Source: Biomphalaria glabrata | Lineage: Eukaryota > Mollusca > Gastropoda > Planorbidae | NCBI RefSeq assembly: GCF_947242115.1 | Contig: NC_074721.1 | Coordinates: 17,405,501 to 17,469,500, forward strand | Reading direction: 5' to 3' | Length of the DNA stretch: 64,000 nucleotides | Shown: positions 34,036 to 45,214 of the stretch, in pieces | How positions within the stretch are numbered: the stretch's first letter is position 1 | How the letters are laid out: each line of letters begins with the position of its first letter | Translations under genes and position numbers: made by a program | The notes under the pieces: model-generated | Databases searched by the model: none | Told to the model about the DNA's origin: nothing | The model's input: only the letters and a program-made list of their open reading frames with translations

Positions 34036-34800
34036 GCCTAGGTTATATTATTCTAGCACCAATTCTTGTTAGGTGCACGATGTGTTCTTTGTTGCCTTGC
34101 TGTTAAGCTGATGAAGTTTTGTTGTTATTATGCTGTTGTAACGTTTCTTTGAGGGAGTTAGTGGTGGATTTTTGGATTGAGTCAGCAATGGGCTAGTGTT
34201 GTGCGTTTTTTGTGTACAAGTCAAATACATACTAATATAGGTTGTGTTGGTATTATGGTACCGCAAGTGTGCGCAAGGTGCAAAATGCTTACTTGATTAT
34301 TAACATAATATCCATTCTATATAATATTTGTGACATTGTTAAATCATTTTGTTCTTTCTAAATACTTTCATCTCATTAAATATTATATTGACACGTTAAA
34401 ATCTAGTTAATCCAACCTTGAAAATAGTCAGTGTTCTGCTAAATTCTACGAATGTGTGTAGGGTTCCGGTAAGGTAATACCGTATAGTGCTCGCATTTTT
34501 ATTAAATGATGTAAAAAAAAAAAAAAGACAAAATACAAAACTAACTAAAGGTGCCATCTATAGACTTAAAAACCTGAACATTGTGTGTGGTGAAGGATCG
34601 GGAAAAGTAAAAGTGATACTAGAATTCACAGGCCAAAAACACATGCGCGTATATATATATATATATATGTGGGGGGGGGGGGCGTTATAAAGCTGGTCTT
34701 TCCACATCAAGTCCAAAACTTTTACGATGCACAGGTTAAAAAAAAACAAAACAAAATGGTTGTTCCAGTTAGAGAAAAAGAGGGAGACAGACAGAGACAG
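34036..34800. other. Intergenic DNA between two arrays
   Basis: No gene seen. Contains a short TA run and a G-run (about 34,653-34,682). Confidence 0.45.
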
Positions 34801-34803
34801 AGA

Positions 34804-36382
34804 AATGAATAGACACATGAATAGACACATGAATAGACACATGAATAGACACATAAATAGACACATAAATAGACACATAAATAAACACATAAATAAACAC
34901 ATGAATAGACACATGAATAGACACATAAATAGACACATGAATAGACACATAAATAGACACATAAATAGACACATAAATAAACACATGAATAGACACATAA
35001 ATAGACACATAAATAGACACATAAATAAACACATGAATAGACACATAAATAGACACATAAATAGACACATAAATAAACACATGAATAGACACATGAATAG
35101 ACACATAAATAGACACATGAATAGACACATAAATAGACAAATAAATAAACATGAATAGACACATAAATAGACACATGAATAGACACATAAAAAGACACAT
35201 AAATAGACACATAAATAAACACATGAATAGACACATGAATAGACACATAAATAGACACATAAATAGACACATGAATAGACACATAAATAGACAAATAAAT
35301 AAACATGAATAGACACATAAATAGACACATGAATAGACACATAAAAAGACACATAAATAGACACATAAATAAACACATAAATAGACACATAAATAGACAC
35401 ATAAATAGACACATAAATAGGCACATAAATAGACACATAAATAAACACATGAATAAACACATGAATAGACACATAAATAGACACATAAATAGACACATAA
35501 ATAAACACATGAATAGACACATGAATAGACACATAAATAGACACATAAATAGACACATAAATAGACACATAAATAGACACATAAATAGACACATAAATAA
35601 ACACATGAATAGACACATAAATAGACACATAAATAGACACATAAATAGACACATGAATAGACACATGAATAGACACATAAATAGACAAATAAATAAACAT
35701 GAATAGACACATAAATAGACACATGAATAGACACATAAAAAGACACATAAATAGACACATAAATAAACACATGAATAGACACATGAATAGACACATGAAT
35801 AGACACATAAATAAACACATGAATAGACACATGAATAGACACATGAATAGACACATAAATAAACACATGAATAGACACATGAATAGACACATAAATAGAC
35901 ACATGAATAGACACATAAATAGACACATGAATAGACACATAAATAGGCACATAAATAGACACATAAATAAACACATGAATAAACACATGAATAGACACAT
36001 AAATAGACACATAAATAGACACATAAATAAACACATGAATAGACACATGAATAGACACATAAATAGACACATAAATAGACACATAAATAGACACATAAAT
36101 AGACACATAAATAGACACATAAATAAACACATGAATAGACACATAAATAGACACATAAATAGACACATAAATAGACACATGAATAGACACATAAATAGAC
36201 AAATAAATAAACATGAATAGACACATAAATAGACACATGAATAGACACATAAAAAGACACATAAATAGACACATAAATAAACACATGAATAGACACATGA
36301 ATAGACACATGAATAGACACATAAATAGACACATGAATAGACACATAAATAGACACATGAATAGACACATGAATAGACACAT
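34804..36382. repeat. 12-bp minisatellite, about 130 copies, with higher-order units
   Basis: The units AAATAGACACAT and GAATAGACACAT alternate. Rarer variants (AAATAAACACAT, AAAAAGACACAT, AAATAGGCACAT, AGACAAATAAATAAACATG) mark higher-order blocks. The block with AGACAAATAAATAAACATG recurs near 35,137, 35,290, 35,687 and 36,198. The 12-bp period keeps frames open on both strands (MNRHINRH, VSIHVSIY); these are by-products. Confidence 0.97.
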
Positions 36383-36980
36383 GTTTATGTTGATTACATT
36401 GACGCAATTTTTAGGATTATTTGTTTTGTTGACTGTTTTTGATGTCTGTTTACCAACTTCTAATAACAAGGAAGTAAAAAAAAAACCCCGCTGCTCTTCC
36501 CTTTCCACTTAGGCCTGTCCACACAAGCCCGACAAAGTGCGAGTGCTGTGTGGGTCAATGTCATTGCAGATCGTGACTTGACACTTCAATAGAGTCCTGA
36601 GAGGAGCATGGTGGAGTTTGAGATACGACCACACCCTTGCGTTATGTTTGTTTCCCGATGAATTCATATTTAATTTACATTTTTTGTAAGATTTTGCTAT
36701 GTGTAATGCGCTATTGTGAAATAACTTTCACCAGGGTTCTTCTTCTTCTTCTTATTATTATTATAACAAGATTACCAAGAGAGTTTGTGTTATCACACAA
36801 ACTCAGAGGCGGCCCCATCGGATCCCTGTCGGATCCCCCTATTCGCAAGGAATAGTCAAGACGAGATTTTGTTTTGATTGTCAATAATAATAACGTTTCA
36901 AAGATTCATTTGCCGTTGTAAAAAGAAATGTTGTTTTTTTCTGTTTTACATGTTTCGGATGTTCCTTCAAGGTTAAAGAT
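36383..36980. other. Intergenic DNA, no gene seen
   Basis: Short CTT and ATT microsatellite near 36,739-36,765. No exon recognised. Confidence 0.4.
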
Positions 36981-36982
36981 AA

Positions 36983-37105
36983 TTAACATCCTTGCCCAAA
37001 CCTCCCGCTGGACGACCGGGGATGGCAGCGAGCAGGGCATGAACCCGGGACGTCGAGATAATCAGTCCAGCGCGCCAACCGCACGACCATGCAATGCTGT
37101 TAACT
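36983..37105 (-). mobile_element. tRNA-headed SINE, family 2, copy 1
   Basis: Read on the minus strand: GGTCGTGCGGTTGGCGCGCT (A-box-like), then CGTCCCGGGTTCATGCCC (B-box-like), then CCCCGGTCGTCCAGCGGGAG. The same order recurs at 38,755-38,876. No anticodon-containing cloverleaf is evident, so it is not a working tRNA gene. Confidence 0.7.
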
Positions 37106-37329
37106 TAATAACAAACTGGTTACAAACTAATAGCCTATTATTGATAAAGAGATATATTACATATTACGGTATGACATCTACCAGATATGTACAATATGTC
37201 AGACGAGCGATTTTAGATAATCTTTCAGCATTGATTTGTAATTTTAAAAAAAGAAGGAAAGAACAGATATCAAATTGTAGTCCGATGTCTCAGCACAGTT
37301 ACCAATAGTGCTATTGGCATTTTCATCTA

Positions 37330-37830
37330 AATAGAACTATAATTAGGATGTAGATCTACCTAAACTAAACTTCTGATTTAGCACTCTTAAGATCTACATC
37401 TACTAGATCTAGATCTATATTATAAATTTGGAATAATTTAGAAGTAATTTAGATTAGATTTATGCACACAATAGACTCGGTGTAACATTAAATTTAAAAA
37501 AAAATCGATTAGTTTTAGTATATTAGACATTGCAATATTAATCTAGACTTTTGAAAATCTAAATCTACACTTTAAGTCTAGAAATTGAAATTCTATGTCT
37601 TGATCTAGTCTATATCATTTTAAACTAGACCTAGCAATTCTAGATCTAGAATGTAAAATGATTCTAATTAGAATATAAATATAAATCTAGTTCAAAAAAT
37701 CTAGATATAGTGTAAAACAAAATCTAGATCTTGTGTAAAAAATCTAGATATAGTTTAAAAATTTTAGATCTAGTGGAAACAATCTGGATCTAGTTTAAAA
37801 AATCTAGATTAGATCTAAATCTAGCTATTA
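37330..37830. repeat. TCTAGATCT-rich low-complexity region
   Basis: Dense in the self-complementary hexamer CTAGAT and ATCTAG with T-rich spacers. Similar sequence occurs beside the LINE 5' side (15,330-15,660) and at 18,715-18,775. Confidence 0.6.
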
Positions 37831-38097
37831 TTTTTTTAATACGAGTCAGATAACGAGGTTTAAAAAAATTACTATTCCTAGTTGTTTTAGCATTTATTTG
37901 AAGAATTCATTCCAAATGACGTCAAATGAAAAAAATCCACTACTTCACACGCCCTAGTTAGACTGAAAAATATCTTCATCAATACGAGCAAGTTGGCGAG
38001 GGTTCATAGATGTTGCTGCACTGAGTGAGTTTTCATGGAAATAATTAATTATATATGACGTCAAAGATAAAAATCCACTATGTCAAACGGTTAAAAA

Positions 38098-38165
38098 AAA
38101 AAAGATGATTACGTCCTACGCGTCATGCATCTAGTCATGCATGTCAACCAATGACTGCATCCTAG
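38098..38165 (-). mobile_element. LINE 3'-end fragment
   Basis: AAAGATGATTACGTCCTACG, CGTCATGCATCTAGTCATGC and CAACCAATGACT match the 3' end of the 11.8-15.3 kb LINE almost base for base over about 60 bp. A very short truncated copy. Confidence 0.8.
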
Positions 38166-38458
38166 TCTGTAGAACTGTTAAATTATTATTACGTTCAGGG
38201 TCTCAAAGATGTCTCCGTCACCTTCACCTGTCTCTTAGTCTGTTGAACCGTCGGAGGAACCTCTCATGTTCTCTTCATTGTCTCCATTCCTGTCTTTTGC
38301 ATTGAATCTTATCTCTTTCGCCGACAGGCCCTTCCTTCTTTAGGTTACCTCTTCATCTAAACAAAGTTCATTATTATTATAATTATATTCTTGCCAAACT
38401 TAACATTCACGCTGATGTGTATTATTAACTAAAAAGAATAAAAAGTAAAAATCTTTAG

Positions 38459-38632
38459 GGCAGATAATGTACATGTTATCTGTGGCCCACTGTTTTTGAG
38501 GGTATCATGTGGCCAACACAAAGACCAACCTCTTTTACATTTTACTTATGTCAGCTACCCATTAGATTTGGATTGATTCAGGAGCGCCCTAAGAAACCTG
38601 AAATTCACCGTCTTCACCGGGATTTGAACCCT
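38459..38632 (-). mobile_element. SINE family 1, minus strand, head truncated
   Basis: The reverse complement gives GGGTTCAAATCCCGGTGAAG, AATGGGTAGCTGACATAAGT, AAAAGAGGTTGGTCTTTGTG and ends ACATTATCTGCCC. This is the same series as 19,698-19,968 and 43,180-43,360. Confidence 0.75.
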
Positions 38633-38752
38633 TAACTAGAAACAATAAATCAATAACTAGAAACAATAAATCAATAACTAAAAACAATAAATCAATCACT
38701 AGAAACAATAAATCAATCTCTAGAAACAATAAATCAATCTCTAGAAACAATT
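38633..38752 (+). repeat. 21-bp tandem repeat, about 6 copies
   Basis: Unit AACTAGAAACAATAAATCAA plus T, directly after the SINE. Confidence 0.92.
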
Positions 38753-38754
38753 AC

Positions 38755-38876
38755 TTCCTAGTCCAAACCTCCCGCAGGACGACGGGGGATGGGAGCGGGC
38801 AGAATATGAACCCTCGACCATCGATAAATCCGAACGACAGTCCAGCGCGCAAACCGCACGACCAGGCAGTCATGCT
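38755..38876 (-). mobile_element. tRNA-headed SINE, family 2, copy 2
   Basis: Minus strand: GCCTGGTCGTGCGGTTTGCG, CGCTGGACTG, GGTCGAGGGTTCATATTCTG, CCCCGTCGTCCTGCGGGAGG. Same family as 36,983-37,105. Confidence 0.72.
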
Positions 38877-38879
38877 TAG

Positions 38880-39297
38880 GGATAAGGATAATAGTTGAAT
38901 ATTAAGATTTGGTATTAGAAAATAAATTCGTCTTTGCATTATACTCTTACTTTACTAAGTACAAAATTACTGTCAAATTAACTTTACGAGCCATCTACAG
39001 TAGATAGTAGTTTTCCAACAAATAAACCATTCAGATCTGTCTTTTATTTTTACTATCGACTAGCAAAATATCGCTTTAGGTTTTTTCTTAAGAGGTCAAG
39101 ATAGATTTAGATTTGTATGCCAGTGACTATTAAAGTAAATTAAGTATTTGAACCTTTTCGTATATTTTGCACTTTCAGGAGAATTCCAGGAACCCTTTAA
39201 TAATAAGTTAAAATGGTTTAATTTAGAAATTTACACCTATTAAAGTGCGGAGCCCACTACGGCCGCATAGGTTGCAGTGGCCTAAGACCGGCCCTGT
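38880..39297. mobile_element. hAT MITE (CAGGGCCGG family), copy 1
   Basis: The right end CCTAAGACCGGCCCTG at about 39,281-39,296 is a typical hAT terminal repeat. Internal landmarks (TTGGTATTAGAAAATAAATT, AATGGTTTAATTTA, AAAGTGCGG, CGCATAGGTTG) match 62,724-63,140, whose left end is CAGGGCCGGACTTA. The left end of this copy is lost against the SINE. Confidence 0.75.
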
Positions 39298-39369
39298 ATA
39301 GTCTCGTCCTATTTTTCAGGTTCTTTTCACTAAGAATCAGACGACGGTGCACAAAAGGAACTAATTCAG

Positions 39370-39640
39370 CATATACCACCACTTAAGTCCAGTACTAATT
39401 CTTTCTCTTGTTCGAGATGCAAAACAAAATAATTAATTACCAATAATAAATAAACTAATTGTTAATTTTCTTTTCATTGATTCTTGTGTTGTCAGATAAA
39501 AGAAATAATTGTGCAAAATTTCAGCTTGATCCGAGATTGGGTGTGGGAGAAATAACGTGTACAAACTTTTGCCCAGACAGACAGAGTGACTAGATAGAAG
39601 CTTTGTAACAGCCAACTTTTCATGTCTCTGGTGCACAAAA
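39370..39640 (-). repeat. Interspersed repeat (TAATTAATTA type), minus copy
   Basis: Carries AATAATTAATTACCAATAAT, ATAATTGTGCAAAATTTCAG, CTTGATCCGAGATTGGGTGT and CCCAGACAGACAGA. This is the reverse of the series in the TM-A intron. Confidence 0.65.
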
Positions 39641-39649
39641 TAAAAACAA

Positions 39650-40701
39650 ATGTTACTAATGGATGTTTGGGTTCAATACATATATATCGATGTCTATATA
39701 TATTTCATTTTTAGTGCAGAATCAATGTTTAAGAGCTGCCGTTTAATGCAGAGAAGTGGTGGACTCTATGACCTAAATCTTATTTACAAAACAAATCGGA
39801 TCTAACTAGCAGTAACAAAGAAAATCTGATACGTTGATCAGCTGCCACACATTGAGATAGTGTTACAATTAGAGCTCAATTCTATGTTATTTTGTTGGCA
39901 ATAGTGAACTTCAATTTAGCCTTGACATTGATTAGCTTACAGTTTATCTCCAATTGATTTTGTTACTTAAAAATGTTACTTGATAACATTAACTTTTGTT
40001 ACATACAAACATTAGTACAACTTTTGAATCATACACTCAATGATAATGTACAAATTACGTTCAAAGAAAAACTTTTTTTTTTATTCCTTTGGGGTATATG
40101 TGTGTCTGGGAATGGTCTATGGTATTTTTTAATTAGTATATGTTCATAATTAAAGCTTTCAAAATAAGGTTTTAAATCGTAAATGTGAGAAATAATATCT
40201 CTTCAAGAGTAAATTTAAAATATAGCCCTATTATAATTTCTCTTTAATTTTAATATATATATAAATATGATGACATTGAATGTTAGACACTCTACTCTAT
40301 AATTGAAACTTTGAATCTAAAGGAAATAAAACTCTAGCATTCTGTACAGGCTAATACGCAAAAAGTTGGTACATGAACAGAATAATCGAGTTAATCAAAA
40401 GTATATACATTTTTACATCAGCAATGTAATGATGCATCAGTGGATCAAGTATGGGTGGGAATATCAGCTAATCGTGCTTGTAAGCCTGTGGACAGTAGTG
40501 GATCTTGCAATGGTGACAACGTGGGTGTTTTTAGTGTCATGATGTAGACGTCAATGGAATGTGAATGGTGTGAACATCAGTAGGATGTTAAATGAAAAGG
40601 ATATCAGCATCTGCGGATCGTGTAATGAGTTTAACATCTATGTTTGATATGTGTAATGATGTCACATCAGTGAAATAGGTAGCGATGTGGACATCAGTGA
40701 A
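39650..40701. other. 3' flank of TM-C
   Basis: AT-rich. The part nearest the stop (40,440-40,700) is richer in ATGATGT and GACATCAGT motifs and may be 3' UTR. No further exon recognised. Confidence 0.4.
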
Positions 40702-41491
40702 TTAAAATGAGAGCTCCACAATGGCACGATCCTTGTTTCTCTTATACTGAATGTAGTTAGGCTGCAGACCACATTCAGCAGGAGCTCCTTGCTTTTTCTC
40801 ACCTGGTTGAAACACTGAGTCGTAAGATGGTGGCTCAAACTCGTAGTCTGGGGCGCCCAGTTTAGAGGTGGATGGCCAAGTCTGGTAACCCATATTATCA
40901 TAGCCTTTCCCGCCATTAGGATCCACGCATTTTCCTGAGCAAACAGTGGACACTGATTCGCACTTTTCGTTCGACATTCCTTTAACCGAATGCTCGGTTT
41001 CAGAGACTCGGGAATCTTCGGTCGTGGCTCTCTTTCCGAACTTGAGTCTTTTGGTCTTGACCAGGCAGATAAGGATGACCACGGAAGTGATGAGGAAGAG
41101 AGAGATGCAAACAACCACCAGGGCGATGACGAGTGGGTGATTGCTGATGTCCTCCTTGCGGTCCAGAAAGTAGCCGCACTTTTCGTTGGCGCAACTGAAC
41201 ATGGAGCTCGCGTAACCCTGCTTCACGGAGACGTCTGCTTGCTGGCTCTCGTGCCAGTAGATGGAGACCTCCCGGGGTGTACACTCTTCTCCGATCATCT
41301 TAAAAGATGGTGGTGGGACGCCAGGTGCAGGTGAGAACCCGTCACATCCAATGTTTGTGTCGTTCTTGGCTTGGCAGATGTAACTGGGGTTCATCTCTCC
41401 CGTGAAGTTTCCTTTGTTCTTGTCCACAATTGTACCATTGACTTTAACGCGACATCCTTCGTGATCTGGGCGGCACATACACTGATGAAAC
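40702..41491 (-). CDS. TM-C exon 2
   Basis: Entered in phase 2 after TTTCAG and open to TAA at 40,702-40,704. The CMC motif is four codons inside the exon. Confidence 0.87.
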
Positions 41492-41851
41492 CTGAAATTA
41501 TACACAAGAAGAATTTGTTAATTGACATTTCATTACGGATAAGTGATACTCTTCGTACTTGGTGCTGAGCTTTCAAAAAGCAAAAGAATTAAGACGGTTC
41601 CAGACGCAATTGTGACTTAATTAGTCTGCTACTTACTGGTCAGCATCTTGTTTGTTGAACCTGGCCTTCAGATTTCTATTTGCTCTAGTCTGGTCCACTA
41701 CCGCGACTTGAACTAGTGTATTCTCATCGTCTGTTGGTGGCGGCACTGTCGGCAGTAAAGGACCACTGGTCTCACCTCCATTAGCCTGTGCTATTATCCA
41801 GATAAAGAGAACAGATGCTTGAAGGTATCTTGTCGATCTTTTGTTGGCCAT
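40702..41851 (-). CDS. TM-C: type I single-pass membrane protein (2 coding exons)
   Basis: Minus-strand exons 41,851-41,637 and 41,491-40,702 join in phase 2 (CA|G) across a 145-bp intron (GTAAGT..TTTCAG) and give 334 aa. The signal peptide (about 1-25) ends QANG. Exon 2 opens F73-H-Q-C76-M-C78-x6-C85. The ectodomain reaches about 190 with sequons NGT, NFT and NDT and seven more cysteines. The membrane span is about 191-216 (PLVIALVVVCISLFLITSVV and on). The 118-residue tail has GYDNMGY (YxN), DYEFEPPSYDSV (a PPxY WW-domain ligand overlapping YxxV) and NYIQY. ATG 41,849-41,851 is the first after a splice acceptor at 41,905, so a 5' UTR exon lies upstream. Same plan as TM-A and TM-B but opposite strand. 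Family unrecognised; surface receptor inferred. Confidence 0.83.
41637..41851 (-). CDS. TM-C exon 1 (signal peptide exon)
   Basis: 71 codons plus two bases. Encodes the signal peptide, a Pro/Thr-rich stretch (GPLLPTVPPPTDDE) and a basic segment before donor CA|GTAAGTAG. Longer than the equivalent exons of TM-A and TM-B. Confidence 0.82.
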
Positions 41852-42024
41852 GAAAACCAAGTCAATGAAAGTCAGCTAGTAATCCAAACTGGGAGCAAAA
41901 CAATCTGAAAAATAAAATTAAACATTGTTCATAGAAAATCTAAAAGGACAAATTTAACCAAAAAAAATGTAGGAGAACTCTATATGGCTTAGTGCTACAT
42001 CTGTCAGAGCCAGCAATGTGGTAT

Positions 42025-42094
42025 CCAGTGGCGTAGCATTCATGGCGCGAAGGGGTTAGGGTTAGGGCCCAAGGGTACCTTGCTACGCCTCTGG
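42025..42094. mobile_element. Short MITE with GGCGTAGC ends
   Basis: CCAGTGGCGTAGCA on the left and TGCTACGCCTCTGG on the right form a near-perfect 14-bp inverted repeat around 42 bp that include two TTAGGG units. A related left end (CAGTGGCGTATC) occurs near 57,775. Confidence 0.6.
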
Positions 42095-42109
42095 TCGTAT
42101 CGGTTCTTT

Positions 42110-42466
42110 GCCGTTTCTTTGGACTCAACATCAGCGTTGAAAGAGAGAACTACTATGTCAGTGGCAAGGCTGCGACTGCAGCTTATGCCCATAGTCATCC
42201 TGAAACAATTAAGATTTCTAAATTATTAAACTAATTTAAGTTGCTGAATATCGCGACACAATATTAAAGTAAGACTTTAGTAAAAGTTGAGCTTCAATCG
42301 TCACATTCTGGTGTTAGGGCTTTAAATAGAATGCTGGTAAAGATATAGAGAGTAATAATTTGAACATTTGTTGAGAAAGTACAAAAGGACAAAAGACCTA
42401 TAAAATAGATGTGACAATAAACAATCCAACGATGTACACACACACATACACACAGACAGAGATACC

Positions 42467-42502
<36 letters not shown>

Positions 42503-43080
42503 AAAAGACAGAGAGACGGACAGACATATAGAACGAGAGCGAGAGAGAGAGAGAGAGAGAGATGTAAAGAATATACATACATTCATTGATATTCATCCCT
42601 AAACATTCATTTTAAAATGTGTTTTCTATTCTAATACTATTAAAACCGGCTCTAATGAAACATCTAGATCTACCTCTTCTGATATCCTCCTGGCACTTGT
42701 TTTTGGATCTACCTAGCACCAGTGCTAGCAAGCTTCGGTTTAAGAGTGACGCTACTTTTGAAAATACAGTTAATGCCCTTAAGTCGTGACTTCAATTTCC
42801 TGCAGAACAAATGGGTCATTCGTGGCAATCGATCTGTGACGAAAAATGTAACATGACATAAGCGTCTGCAAGGAGGGCCCAAAGTATTTGTGAAGGTTTA
42901 GTAAAGGTGGAGACTATTTCTGAGAAAAAAATGCTACTAACTTGGAATACTACATAGATATTACAATGTTTTGTTTCTTTTAATAGTTCTCCTGTTTAAA
43001 TATAAATCTAGATCAACTATTATTGGCAGTTAAAACTTTCTTCATAGTTGAAAGGGATAACTTGAAAAAGGATGTGTAAA
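42110..43080. other. Intergenic DNA with microsatellite
   Basis: (GATA), (GACA) and (GA) runs at about 42,464-42,561. No gene. A copy of the GAGTTTTTCC-type interspersed repeat follows on the minus strand at about 43,085-43,180. Confidence 0.6.
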
Positions 43081-43179
43081 ATCTGGATGGATGTATCGAA
43101 AACAATTGTAACGATTTTCCTAGAAATTTGACAGCTTAAGTATATCTACGTGGAAAAATACTAGCTAATTGCCCTTACG

Positions 43180-43360
43180 GGAGGCGCGGTGGCTGAGCGG
43201 TAAAGCGCTTGGCTTCCGAACTAGGCGTCCCGGGTTCGTATCCTTGTGAAGACTGGAATTTTTGGGGCACCACCCAGCTCTTATGGGTACCTGACATTAG
43301 CTGGGGAAAAGCAAAGGCGGTTGGTCGTTGTGCTTACAGTCAAGACGCTGGTGTGACCGC
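43180..43360 (+). mobile_element. tRNA-headed SINE, family 1, good head
   Basis: GGTGGCTGAGCGGTAAAGCG (A box), CCGGGTTCGTATCC (B box), TGAAGACTGGAATTTTTGGG, TTATGGGTACCTGACATTAG, GCGGTTGGTCGTTGTGCT. The best-preserved head of this family in the window. The same head begins the partial copies at 62,163 and 63,930. Confidence 0.85.
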
Positions 43361-43654
43361 TATAATATTTCAGAAAATAATAATTTTAAAATTAAATTTG
43401 GCTTAAAACGTCCTATTATCGATGAAAAGTTCCGAATGAAGTCAAATAATAACTTGTTTTTAACAAGAGGCTTCAGCGGAAATTCCAGAACTTGACAGAT
43501 GTTTCTTTTGATCCAATTAAGAGTGGTATAAATAACTAGGCGTACACGGACCGCACCGCTCAGCAAACACAACTCAGCTCAGATTGAAGCGACCTTTAGG
43601 TAGCCAAGCGACGTAGGACATTCAGCAACATGCCCCACACACTAGCTCAACTAC

Positions 43655-44700
43655 ATCTTTTAGATAAGTTAATGTACCCCCATCAGATAGGTTAATGTAC
43701 CTCCATCAGATAGGTTAATGTACCTCCATCAGATAGGTTAATGTACCTCCATCAGATAGGTTAATGTACCTCCATCAGATAGGTTAATGTACATCCATCA
43801 GATAGGTTAATGTACCTCCATCAGATAGGTTAATGTACCTCCATCAGATAGGTTAATGTACCTCCATCAGATAGGTTAATGTACCTCCATCAAATAGGTT
43901 AATGTACATCCATCAGATAGGTTAATGTACCTCCATCAGATAGGTTAATGTACCTCCATCAAATAGGTTAATGTACCTCCATCAGATAGGTTAATGTACC
44001 TCCATCAGATAGGTTAATGTACCTCCATCAGATAGGTTAATGTACCTCCATCAGATAGGTTAATGTACCTCCATCAGATAGGTTAATGTACCTCCATCAG
44101 ATACGTTTTTGTATATCCATAAGATAAGTTCATGTATATCTATAAGATATGTTTATGTACATCTATCAGATAAGTTCATGTACATCTATAAGATAGGTTC
44201 ATGTACATCTATCAGATAGGTTCATGTACATCTATAAGATAGGTTCATGTACATCTATAAGATATGTTTATGTACATCAGATAAGTTCATGTACATCTAT
44301 CAGATAGGTTCATGTACTTCTATCAGATAAGTTCATGTACATCTATAAGATAGGTTCATGTACATCTATCAGATAGGTTCATGTACATCTATAAGATAGG
44401 TTCATGTACATCTATAAGATATGTTTATGTACATCAGATAAGTTCATGTACATCTATAAGATATGTTTATGCACATCTATCAGATAAGTTCATGTACATC
44501 TATCAGATATGTTTATGTACATCTATCAGATATGTTTATGTACATCTATAAGATATGTTTATGTACATCTATAAGATATGTTTATGTACATCTATCAGAT
44601 AAGTTCATGTACATCTATAAGATATGTTTATGTACATCTATCAGTTAAGTTCATGTACATCTATCAGATATGTTTATGTACATCTATCAGATAGGTTCAT
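43655..44700 (+). repeat. 23-bp minisatellite, two subfamilies, about 45 copies
   Basis: The first part (to about 44,105) repeats ATAGGTTAATGTACCTCCAT plus CAG almost perfectly. The second part repeats ATAGGTTCATGTACATCTAT plus AAG or CAG with ATATGTTTATG variants. The change is abrupt. Confidence 0.96.
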
Positions 44701-45205
44701 TCCAAGTTCACTGACATCTCTCGTAATACGGTTTTGTTTCTCAATGTTTCATATCAAATTAAACCTCTCTCATTTTCTCACATTTTAATCTACTGATAAA
44801 AGCAGCCATTCTTCTTGCCATGATTGGAGGTTTGAGTCTGAGAGTCTCTTGACATCCAAAGCACAATACAAGTTTTACGTGATTTCTCACAATTGTATCA
44901 AGAAGTGCAACTTATAAGTTTTGTTGGAAGATATGGACTCGACCAACGGTTATTTTGATTGACTCTGTAGCACATCGTTTAAACAAAGTTTTCACTTTTA
45001 TATTAATGAAACCAATCTATTAATTACTTGTTATGTCTTACAACTGCAGCGTTTTTTGTAATAATATTTAATTCTTAATTTTGAGGTAGTCATGAGATGA
45101 CCTATTGATAGAATAGAAGACTGTATATCCACTTTGTGCTTTCTTTTTCTCTGTGTGGTCACTGTTCAGGTCAGGTCATTAAAGGAATCTAATCATGTTT
45201 ATTTT
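44701..45205. other. Intergenic DNA, no gene seen
   Basis: AT-rich, no domain or repeat recognised. Confidence 0.4.
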
Positions 45206-45214
45206 TTAGAATAA

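Noticed and set aside
34558-36508. Very long open frames of repeated MCLF and YVSIHVS on the minus strand and MNRHINRH on the plus strand
   Set aside because: Products of the 12-bp array; several frames on both strands are open at once.
43180-43255. tRNA gene
   Set aside because: A and B boxes are present but the body continues into a SINE and no sound cloverleaf is seen. The same holds for 36,983, 38,755, 59,565 and 63,928.
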